Shown: in pieces, positions 26,732 to 35,485 of the stretch
How positions within the stretch are numbered: the stretch's first letter is position 1
Layout of the letters: each line of letters begins with the position of its first letter
Assembly (NCBI RefSeq): GCF_002078875.1
Contig: NC_034410.1
Span: 97,920,384 to 97,984,383 of the forward strand
Source of the DNA: Numida meleagris
Taxonomy: Eukaryota; Chordata; Aves; Galliformes; Numididae
Direction: 5' to 3'
Length of the DNA stretch: 64,000 nt
Position numbers and translations under genes: made by a program
Notes under the pieces: model-generated
Told to the model about the DNA's origin: nothing
Database searches by the model: none
The model's input: only the letters and a program-made list of their open reading frames with translations

Positions 26732-26758
26732 CAAAGTGCCAAAGTGTTCGCCAAAGTG
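26732..26758 (-). promoter_or_regulatory. triple CAAAGTG cluster with E2F-like site in PTPRM 5' leader
   Basis: CAAAGTG occurs three times on the plus strand, at 26732-26738, 26740-26746 and 26752-26758. The third is part of CGCCAAA (26750-26756), which reads TTTGGCG on the gene strand, the core of E2F sites. The cluster begins 30 bases upstream of the start codon. The repetition is seen directly; a role in transcription or in leader structure is inference. Confidence 0.4.
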
Positions 26759-26970
26759 GGAGGCGGCCCTCTCGCCCCCCTCCCGTCGGCGGGGAGGGGG
26801 AGCCGGACCCCCGCCGGCTGCCCCGCGGCCCCCGGCTCCCCTCGGACTCCTTTCGCCGGCGGAGGCGCGGAGAGAGCGGTGCGGCGGGATCTTCGGGCAG
26901 CGCCGCTCCCCCGCGCCGTCCCCTCCGGCAGCCTCCCCCGAGGGGAACAGCGATCTCGGCGTCTCCCCGC

Positions 26971-26988
26971 CCGCCGCCGCCGCCGCCG
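26971..26988 (-). repeat. (CGG)6 trinucleotide tract in PTPRM 5' region
   Basis: Six CCG units on the plus strand, reading CGG on the gene strand, about 270 bases upstream of the start codon. It lies in the 5' UTR if transcription starts farther upstream, otherwise in the core promoter. The tract is short and within the normal range for such sites. Confidence 0.85.
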
Positions 26989-27520
26989 GCCCCGCTCCGC
27001 TCGGCTCCCGGACTGACTCGCGGTCCCCCCCGGCGGGCGGGCGGGTAAGGGAGCGGAGAAGGCACGCCCAGCCGCCGGCGCCGCCGCGCTGCCCCGCTAG
27101 AGGGCGAGGCGGCCGTGCGCGGCGCGGCGGGGGCCGGTGATGGGAGCTCCGTGCTCGCCGCCCCGAGAGCCGCTGCGTTCGGCCCGAAGTTCAGCCCGCC
27201 ACCTCGGTAACTTCACCGCCCGTCGCGGGGACGGGGATGGGCGGCCCCGAGGCGGCCGGGTAGGAAAGGGTGAATGTCAGACGGGGACAGCGCTGTGCGT
27301 TTCGTAATCGTTTTGTTTGGTCTCTACAGGCGCTGTCGGAAGGGCTGCTCGGCGAAAACCGCGAGCGTCAGCACCGACGGAGCGGGATACGGAGCTGCGA
27401 GCGGGCTGCGGGCACCGCGCCGGGCAGAACCGCCTCCGGTTCGGGTACCGCCGTCAAACGTGGGCGACTCTGGCCTCCCGCGGGGCCCCCGGGCCGCCCC
27501 GTGCAGCCCCGGCGGTGTGG

Positions 27521-27545
27521 CGTCACGTAGTGGGGCGTGACGTCA
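27521..27545. promoter_or_regulatory. CRE (TGACGTCA) with adjacent CGTCACG half-site
   Basis: A perfect palindromic cAMP-response element, TGACGTCA, lies at 27538-27545, with a second CRE or E-box-like CGTCACGTAG at 27521-27530. CREB/ATF proteins bind such sites in CpG-island promoters, typically within about 200 bp of the start site. It sits about 840 bp upstream of the PTPRM ATG but only about 36 bp before a plus-strand ATG with a YY1-like context, so it may serve a divergent transcript rather than PTPRM. Confidence 0.6.
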
Positions 27546-27580
27546 TCAGCACCCGGCGAGGGAAGGGACGTTAAGTCAAC

Positions 27581-27724
27581 ATGGCAGCGCGCACTCCTTG
27601 TTTGTCATCTGCCCCTCGGAGTGCAGCTGCCTGTGTTTTTTGCTGTGGGGATTTGGCTTCTGTCAGGCTCTGCAAAGACGCGTTTGTTGGTTTAAAACCA
27701 ATTCTGTTGAGTTTGGACCTCTGA
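27581..27724 (+). CDS. possible divergent-transcript small ORF (47 codons), unproven
   Basis: The plus-strand sequence AACATGGCAGC resembles the YY1 motif AAnATGGCGGC, often found just downstream of start sites with the ATG as the first codon. The ORF begins MAARTPCLSS, is Cys-rich in the middle (ACVFCCG) and stops at 27722-27724. No strong splice donor follows in the next few hundred bases, and the peptide resembles nothing I know. With the CRE about 36 bp upstream it could mark the 5' end of a divergent non-coding RNA from the PTPRM island. It may equally be a chance ORF. Confidence 0.2.
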   Translation: MAARTPCLSSAPRSAAACVFCCGDLASVRLCKDAFVGLKPILLSLDL

Positions 27725-28738
27725 AAGTGGAAGTACTGCTGTTGGCTATCGCTTGCAGTGAAAGCTGTCCTTTTCTTTTTCTTGCGGGTGCAGGTGTCAG
27801 GCCAGATTCATCCCTGGTTATCCCCTGGGGCTATGAATGAAACAGTGAAAACAAGAATCGAAGTAATGCCAAAATGAAGGGTTTGAGCTGACAAACACTC
27901 AGGTTCGGGTTCTGCTTTCTCCAGAATGGGCCCTCTGTTTTTACAGCACTCTCACACATAGTTACCAGCTTCAGTCTCGTTGCAATTGAAGCCTTAAGTC
28001 CCATCCCCCCCACAGCAGTGCAACTGATGACACATATTGAAGATTTGTGCGTGTTTTTGCTTGTGTTTCCATGCAATACGTCCACTTCAAAGTTCGGCCT
28101 TCAGCTGTACTGCTTCCCACGATCTTCCAGCCGTCCTGTTGTCACGGTGCCGTGCCATTGGGTTTTAGCGGTGTGTTTGTGGCGTGAGGACACGAAGGGA
28201 CGTGAGCTGGGAGATGTGCGGGGTGCAGGCAGCTGCCTCAGACAGGAACACAAGAGGGCAGGGTAGCATTAATTGTTGTGCTTCCTGACGTCAGACTTTT
28301 CTTTGCACTGTGAGCATTTTCTCCATTTGTTATCTGCCTGGAACTTCTTAGGCTTCCCTAGTGAAGTTTCCTTAGTACCCGCAAACCTTTATAGCCTATG
28401 TTGTTGTTTTGGGATTTTTTTCCAATAATAATCGTCTTCTTTTTTTTCCTCTCGGTACATAATTTAAGCAAATTATATGTTCTCTAAAGCTGCAGTTATA
28501 GCATCTCTAAATTAGAAACTAGCGAGTCTTGAAAGCGTTACTCGTGTAATTAGAACACTTTCAAAAAAAACACATGAAGTCTCATAAGAAGTTTAACTTA
28601 CAGTAAATTTAATTTTCAAGCATATCTGCGTTTGTCACTAAAAATCCAGAAATCCGCAGTTAACCAGTGCTCATGCTAATGATGTCTTCTCTCTAGCTTC
28701 ATAATGTCCAGAAACACATTTTAAAAATGGAGCTCTAA
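27725..28738. other. upstream flank of the CpG island, nothing recognised
   Basis: GC content drops rapidly after 27,650. No exon with good splice sites. The strand most likely to be transcribed, if any, is plus (divergent from PTPRM). Confidence 0.5.
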
Positions 28739-28852
28739 TCACAGAATCATTAAGATTGTAAAAGACCACTGAGATCATCTAGTCCAACCATCAGGCTGTC
28801 ACCACCATGCCAGTGAACCATGTCCCTCAGATCACCTAATGTCAGGCTTAAC
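28739..28852 (-). mobile_element. CR1 LINE 3' fragment
   Basis: TCACAGAATCATTAAGATTG, then gagatcatctagtccaaccatcaggctgtcaccaccatgcc: an antisense CR1 3' end of the subfamily also seen at 45,428 and 55,223. About 115 bp long, 5'-truncated. Confidence 0.88.
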
Positions 28853-29304
28853 ACGATGGTAAAATATCATGTTCAGACATATAGCCTTAACTCTGACCCT
28901 CATCTTTTTCACAAGGAAATTGAAGCTCCATGCCTATATCCACTGCTATCTAATGTTAGTGTATGGAAGATGTGATAGAAAATCACCAAGTTCAGTGGAA
29001 GAGCAAGTACGAGTGGTCACAGTAATAGCAGGAGGAGGGCTAAAGTCAGTGATCTTCAAAGACATAACCATTCTGTTTTAAAAACAATAAATAAAGGAAA
29101 AACGAGTTCTGGGGAATAGCTAAGACAACAACAGAAAACACAGATCATGCATGGCCGATCAAGAGTCATTAGCTGCTTTTCACTGAGTTTTGATACTCGA
29201 GTGTGTATGCAAACATCCCAGAAACAGTACAAAAAAGAACTAGAGCATCAAGAAAGCTTTAGGCATAAAACAGGTTCAGTGTGATATGACTCCAGGAAAA
29301 CCTT

Positions 29305-29413
29305 CAGGAGTGTTCTTGGGCAGCCTGATCTGTTGGGTAGCAGCCCTGCCCATGGCATTGGGTTGCAACTGGGTAATCTTTAAGGTCTCTTCCAACCCAA
29401 GCCATTCTATGAG
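29305..29413 (+). mobile_element. CR1 LINE 3' fragment, plus orientation
   Basis: Sense CR1 3' UTR: gttcttgggcagcctgatctgttgggtagcag, then taaggtctcttccaacccaagccattctatgag at the 3' tail. It lies about 160 bp from, and tail-to-tail with, the minus-strand copy at 29,573, creating a short inverted repeat. Confidence 0.85.
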
Positions 29414-29530
29414 TATTCATTAAGAGCTAAGGTGTGTCTGGGAAGTGGATTGGAAGCATCTACAAAAAAAATCACTTGGATGATCTGCTCTTGAACTGAA
29501 TCACCTCAAAAAAATATCTGATGCCAGTTG

Positions 29531-29547
29531 CCCCCCCCCCCCCCCCC
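29531..29547. repeat. homopolymer (C)17
   Basis: Seventeen consecutive C residues, followed by ACG, between the two opposed CR1 copies. Length-unstable and error-prone in sequencing; the exact count should be treated with caution. Confidence 0.9.
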
Positions 29548-29572
29548 ACGCATTCCAGCTCAGGAAAATATA

Positions 29573-29892
29573 TCCTAGAATCCTAGAAACATAGAATGGT
29601 TTGGGTTGGAAGGGACCTTTAAGATCATCTAGTTCCAACCCCCCTGCTCTAGGCAGGGACACCTCCCTCTAGACCAGGTTGCTCACAGCCCCATCCAGCC
29701 TGGCCTTGAATGCTTCCAGGGAGGGGGCACCCACAACCTCACTGGGAAACCTGTTCAGTGTCTCACCACCCTCACAGTAAAGAATTTCTTCCTAGTATCT
29801 GGTCTAAATCTACCCTCTTGCAGTTTAAAGACATTTCCTCTCATCCTGTTGCTACATGCCCTTATAAAAAGTCCCTCCCCAGATCTCTGACT
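29573..29892 (-). mobile_element. CR1 LINE 3' fragment
   Basis: The plus strand reads TCCTAGAATCCTAGAAACATAG, then ggtttgggttggaagggac and the full CR1 3' UTR into the ORF2 C-terminus. The minus-strand ORF at 29755-30036 contains RMRGNVFKLQEGRFRPDTR and FFTVRVVRH. It is 5'-truncated near 29,892 and moderately diverged. Confidence 0.93.
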
Positions 29893-31381
29893 GTTCCTGC
29901 TGAAAGGGGTCACAGAATGAGACAGTTGAGGAGTAAGACATGGAATAAGGAGAGAAATGAACATGGAAGCTGTCGTTACTAGCTGTTTCCTAAATTTTGA
30001 TGTACACTGAAGAAATGCACATAACCTTTGTTGCAATGATTTTGTTTTGTTTTTAAATATGGAATTTTTGTATTTTCCACTGAGGGTAAATTAAAAAAGT
30101 TGTTGAAAAATGATGAATAAGTGCACTGTTTATTGCACAAAGTTGACTGACTCAGCTGCCCGGAGAGTGCCTGCTAATCACTCTCTTGCAGATCCATTTC
30201 CATTATTCCAAATCTGAGCTGCTTCTGACAAATGATTTTTGAAATTTCAAAAATGATGGAGAAACGTATTACTGGTTAGAGGGGTCAGAGATCCGTATAC
30301 TTATCACAATGTGGAAACAGAAACCAGGGCTTGACTGTTTGTTGTCCAGGAAAGATCCTTAGGGTAGGCATATGTCTATCCTTAACAATTATACATACTG
30401 CATTTGCCTGCTTAGCTGTTAGCTTTCCTTTAAGGCATTTGTGATATTCACGGTGCTGTTCATTCCATGTTACTGGCACAAGAACAAGTAAACATATCTC
30501 AAATTCCATAAGATATCATGGCCATTGTGCATAATCCATAGCATGAAGTCACCCTTCCTATAATGATATGAAGCAGGAATAATCTCTTGCTCATGTTACA
30601 GTACAAATAGAAAGGTAAAGACTCATATTCAAGTACTGGAGGAAAGCCCAAATGTCCTGCCTTTTTTGACCCATGACAATGCTGATTAAGTGTCCAAGAA
30701 TGTGGGATCAGTAGCAGATAATATCTCTCTCACAGCTCAAAGCTGTTTTTTGCACTAGTTGGGCAGGAATGGTTTTCACTAGCCCACTTCATCTTGTTCT
30801 AAAGCTCAGACAGACAAAAGTTCATGAGTCTTCCGATGACACTAGTGTTTAAATAATTAAGTAATTTTCTTCAAAGGGTAGGGGCGCATTATCTTTAGTA
30901 AGTACATCACTGCCAGCTCATTTGTGAAAGTAAGATGTGCTTTGTTAGAAAGAAGGCAATGATTCAGACAACTCTTATTTTACCAAATCTACTTCTCAGC
31001 TACAGTCAAATTCCAGAGCCAATCCTTGGCCAATCAAAGAGGACCACTCAAGCAAAATCACACCATCTCTGGAAGAGTGTGTCAAACTTCAAAGGTTTTA
31101 CCATTTGTCTATCTTCTTAAATATAGAACAATGAAGTCTTCTCTTCACCTTTTCACTGCTGATTTTTTTTATCAAAAGCTTCATAAAGACAGTCCACGTA
31201 TCTGTGTGACAGAGTTTATTGATTGCATTGTACTAAATCATATTGTATTTCACAATGCTTAGTGTATCTGTATCCATTGATCCTGTAAAAGTTTCATTTG
31301 ATATTAAATAATTATTTCAGTGATCAGTGTAGTGTTCTGAATAAATCTTCTAGTGTACATTCAAAAACTCAGATCAACCTC

Positions 31382-31400
31382 TTTTTTTTTTTTTTTTTTT
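31382..31400. repeat. poly-T tract (T19)
   Basis: Nineteen T residues followed by AGAGGGG. No CR1 or SINE-like sequence is attached, so it is a simple homopolymer. Confidence 0.9.
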
Positions 31401-34400
31401 AGAGGGGTAAAGTGAGGACATAGCAGCGTCCTTAAAAGATCATGTTCACCCTGTACCCTGTCTTTCCCTGCCTCAGATGAGCAACAAAGAACTCCTTGGA
31501 ATCTAAGGTCAATGTAAACCAGCTGCAAAAGCTGCTGCATACAAAAGGTTTCCTCTGCAGTAGAGGCTCATCATATTTCCTGCTTATTGCTGCTGGAGCT
31601 TGCTGGCACTGGAATTGATCCCTGATCATTCATTTGGCACTGAGTTGCACTAATCACAACTGTTGCTGTTCCCTATCAGATATTGTCATCTGTAACATGA
31701 CTGTATTATTATATTTTTTTTTGTACTTCTAATGATTTGTGCAAGCAATGATAATGATCCATTTTGTACCAAGGACACCTTGCTTTATTCACTTGATCGC
31801 TGTGCATTTTGGTGGTAAAAAAGCAAGCTCCCCTTTGTTTTGAATTGCTAAGACGTCATTTTTGATGGTAGCTGAGGAAATTCTACATGGTTACTTCTAA
31901 CCTTGATATTAAACTGTGTGTGGAAGCTGAAAGAGAAAACATAGCCAGATCTTGGAAAAAAAAATTTCAAAGATGACAGTGAAACAATCCTTAATCATAA
32001 AATGTTGAAATGGAAGTTAGGAAAAGGTCTGACGTATCCAGGGAAAACAGTGCGGGCACATTTAGGATCTGAATGTCAGAAAGGCAGCAAAGAGCAACAG
32101 CACTGTACAGAGATGGTTACTACTAGTTCAAACCAAAGAACAAAAAGCTGCATTGTGGAAGAATATCTATTTCATAATCTCACATTTTTCTATAATGAGA
32201 TGGATAAGATAGAGTGTGGCCTAGGCAGGTACAAGCTTGTAAGCTTATAAAAAATATAGCTCTGTATACAATGCTGTCTCTTCTCCTGAAAGCAAAGGTT
32301 TTTGATTCCATAATCAGCATAGTCTCCTTCTAACTACACATATTTATATGAACAAGGAGGAGTGTGTACCTCATACCAGCTCATGTTCTGATGCATTTTC
32401 ATGTCTGTAAGACAAATCCTGTCTTTTGTTCTTTGTTCGAAAATCATTGTATTTTATTGCAGTATGCTGTGTGTGAAAAGCAGACCTCTACAAACCAGAG
32501 CTTTCTGTCAGGGAGAAGAAAAGGGCCAGCTGCTGTCTAAGAGATGAGGCTCCAGGAGCAGAGGGCAGTAACTCCTCCTGCAGGAGAGGGATCTGTTCTC
32601 TGGCCTTGGCAAGGCAAGCAGGGCAGACCTGGGGACTGTGGCCGGGCTCAACCAAGCCTCTAGATGATCAGGCAAATTCACGGCAGTGAGACAGGTTTGA
32701 GATGAAGGAAATCAATCTACAGGTCAGGATGAGGATCATGTTCACTCATCACCAGCCAGCTCCAAGGCATGGTCAAGTCCAGAACCTGGCCGACAGTTTG
32801 GGGCCTGGATCAACAGAGTCCATAGCCAGGCACAACTGAAGACCAGCACTCCTATAATGTAGGTTAGGAGGGGAAAATGAGCTCTGGGGCTGACTGGGCA
32901 AAGGGTGTGGGTGGAAGCCTAAAGTGAGGCTGATCAGGGCCATTAGTGCACTCACTTTCCAGCTTTGCATCTTGAAATACATTTCATGGATTTTAACACT
33001 TTTTTTTCCAGCTTCTCATACTTTGTAAAGAAGAGTACTTTGAATGTTCTTTTACTACGATTCTTGGCTTCTCTCAAAATGTGTAATGTCCTTAGCTGTG
33101 TCTCTGTCAACAGTGTCAGGCAGTACGTGCAAGAGACAAGAGCAAAGTAGTTCAAATGCCTAATACTGCTAAACAAACACCTGCTTATGCCAACTGAGAG
33201 TTTATAACCTTCAGATTTGTGTGTGGCTGAATAGGATTGGTCAGGAGCAGAAAGAGACAGAAACACAGGATTGATCAAATGCAAATACTTGCAAATATTC
33301 ATATATTCAGTCTTCAAAGTCTGTACAAATACAGACTGTAATATCATCTTTGTCACTCGTTGCTTTGATCTTGTCATTCATCTGGGTTAACATCCTCTTC
33401 TATTACAAATTTAGGCTTAATTTCATTGTCTTCAAAGTTCTGTACTGTTCTACCTCTCCTTACTTATTTGAACTTTAAGTTGCTGTTCTTTCTTTCATTC
33501 AGTTCAGTGCTTCTATAATCAACCGTGTCAAGGGATGAGACCAAAAGAATAAAATGTAGGAGATAACCATTGTGGAATAAACTAACTTCTCTCTCTTCCA
33601 AGGTGAGTAATTGTTCCAAGAAAAAAATAACATTTAGTGCTTAAGAGAAGGAGACCACTCTTACATTTACAGAGCTACTTTGTTATATTTTTTTCTGCTA
33701 AAAATATTCTAGTCCATCTCACTGCATAGATAAACTCTTTTTCAAGAGTGAGTTTCTCTGCAGGCTCCCATCAGATGGAACATTCGCTGTAGCAATAATC
33801 CCTAGAAATACTGGACTAAAGTTTGCTTTTCAGATGTCCTCACATGTGAGGCAGAGGAGTGAAGCAGACAAACAAATAGTAATGTCTGATGCCATTAGTG
33901 CTAACGTTGACTGATCACATCTGTAAGAGCCCTTTAGACAGTGTGTCCAGTTTGGAGAAAATATTTCTGACATCTTAGGTTCATTCCACTAGAAATGCAT
34001 CGGAGCAAAAGCCAATTGAAAAACTGTCTTTAATGTGAGGTTAGTTTTCTTTCTGCCTGTGGACTTCTCTTGAGTTTGTTCAATCACATGTATTTTTCAT
34101 CGATAGCTCTGAATTAATATCAGGTAAAAGTATCTGTGCCTTAGCATAAGATTAACTTTTTCCAAAAACTCATTCACAACTGATTAGGAGTTTTTGAAAC
34201 AGAAGTGAAATACACAGCCTCTTTGTTTTTCTTCCTGAGTCTTAAAAAATAGTCACTGATAATGGGATTAGTGTTCCTTCTGCTTCTTCATTACTAATTC
34301 TTATTTAGCAATGTAGCTTTCATGTTGTTAACAGCACCTGTAGACTACTCTCTTCTATTACTTTGACAAGATCGTCATATAAGATGCATGTGATGTTATT

Positions 34401-35399
34401 AAACCGGATCCAATTACAACTTAAAGTTAGGGTATTTTTCCTACCATTGTAGTTGACTAGAAGGAAGTGTGCTTTGTATCTTGTACTTGTCTTTCGAGAA
34501 AAGTAAATTGATTTTTTTCTGTGCAAAGCCAACTTTAACAACAATTTATACTCTTGCAAAACACTGTGATACCATCTCATCTGAAGCGGCTCTGAGCAGG
34601 CAGACACAGTGGTCAGTGATGCAGAATGCATCAAAGAGGCTGCACATGAGCATAGGTGTAAATACAGTTTCTCACACCACTACCTCTGCTGACATCAGGT
34701 TTTTGTCTTACTGTGTTATGAAGTTGCTATTATACGATTTACATTACAATGATAGCAACCTTAAATTATGCCATTTGTGGCAATCATTCACATAATTTAT
34801 TTCATAGTTGTGTAATTTGTAGTATTTGGAAATTTTTTGGAAATAAATGGCAAGAGTGAGTTAGGGAAGGCACAATAAAGTTGAAGATTTTGTGAGTAAA
34901 ATCTACTTGGTTCTTTTTATGATTCTTTGTTCTCTCTTCTTTTTAATATTTCTGCTTTTCCAAAGCAGGGAGGAATGTATTTTGATGTATTTGCGATTGA
35001 ATTCTTGCTGGTGTTCGCTTGTGCAGAATGATGAAGAGGCGTGAAAGTTAAATGTGCTTCATACCATCATTTTTTCCTCTTGATTGCTTTCGTACCAACA
35101 GCAGATGTCCAGTGAAGGGACACAAATATTTCCCTTTAGCAAGCCAATGCACTGAAAATAATCGGAGCCTATTTAAATAGTGTGGCCCTGAGGAGGCGAA
35201 GGGGTGGGCAGCACAGGAGAGTAAGAGCAGAAATGTACTCCGTCAAAGAAAGACTTTATTTGCATGCAGTGATTTTTTTAGCAAGATGCACAACACAGAA
35301 TTAGTAGGAATTCAACTGCCAGTTGATTTATCAAAGGCATCGGGAATGTTAATTTGAAATTTGTTGTGACCATGAATGCTATTGATTCTCCTGCTCTGT

Positions 35400-35485
35400 G
35401 CACAATTGTGCTAAAAAATCAATTATTTAATTATTGATTTTATACTAACTCTTAAATTATTTTATTAACTCTAAATTAAGAGTTA
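35400..35485. other. cluster of three AT-rich palindromes
   Basis: Three adjacent inverted repeats: GCACAATTGTGC at 35400-35411 (perfect, 12 bp); AAATCAAT with inverted ATTGATTT at 35416-35440 (8-bp arms, AT core that is itself nearly symmetric); and TAACTCTTAA (35446-35455) with inverted TTAAGAGTTA (35476-35485) around a 20-base loop. An ATGCAAAT octamer-like word follows at 35,489-35,496. Function unknown. Confidence 0.7.

Larger units (their letters stand above)
26703..27250 (-). promoter_or_regulatory. PTPRM: PTPRM 5' UTR and core promoter region
   Basis: Minus-strand sequence directly upstream of the PTPRM start codon. It holds no ATG triplet on this strand, so scanning ribosomes would reach the ATG at 26702 first. 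The start site cannot be placed by eye; no TATA box is seen. The near part (26,703-26,770) carries the repeated CAAAGTG words, and the middle part carries the CGG repeat. The reading frame in phase with PTPRM stays open back to about 27,065, which I take to be a by-product of GC content. Confidence 0.65.
26020..27600. promoter_or_regulatory. CpG island spanning PTPRM promoter, 5' UTR, exon 1 and intron start
   Basis: Base composition changes abruptly from AT-rich flanks to very GC-rich sequence dense in CpG, strongest at about 26,390-27,150 and 27,170-27,530. It includes GC-box-like CCGCCC and GGGCGG words (for example near 26,965, 27,218 and 27,239), the (CGG)6 tract and no obvious TATA box. 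This is the usual form of a vertebrate CpG-island promoter with dispersed start sites. Edges are by eye. Confidence 0.9.

Noticed and set aside
26607..27140. Plus-strand 177-codon open frame in the CpG island
   Set aside because: Pro/Arg/Gly/Ala-rich composition typical of GC-rich DNA, overlaps PTPRM exon 1 and leader on the other strand, and shows no domain.
27300..27329. Plus-strand acceptor-like tttggtctctacag inside the CpG island
   Set aside because: No convincing donor in front and no open frame with recognisable content behind it; it could belong to a divergent non-coding RNA but cannot be supported.
33595..33612. Strong plus-strand donor-like CCAAG|GTGAGTAA
   Set aside because: The sequence in front has no open frame of note, and its pyrimidine-rich run looks more like an acceptor; without expression data it is a chance match.
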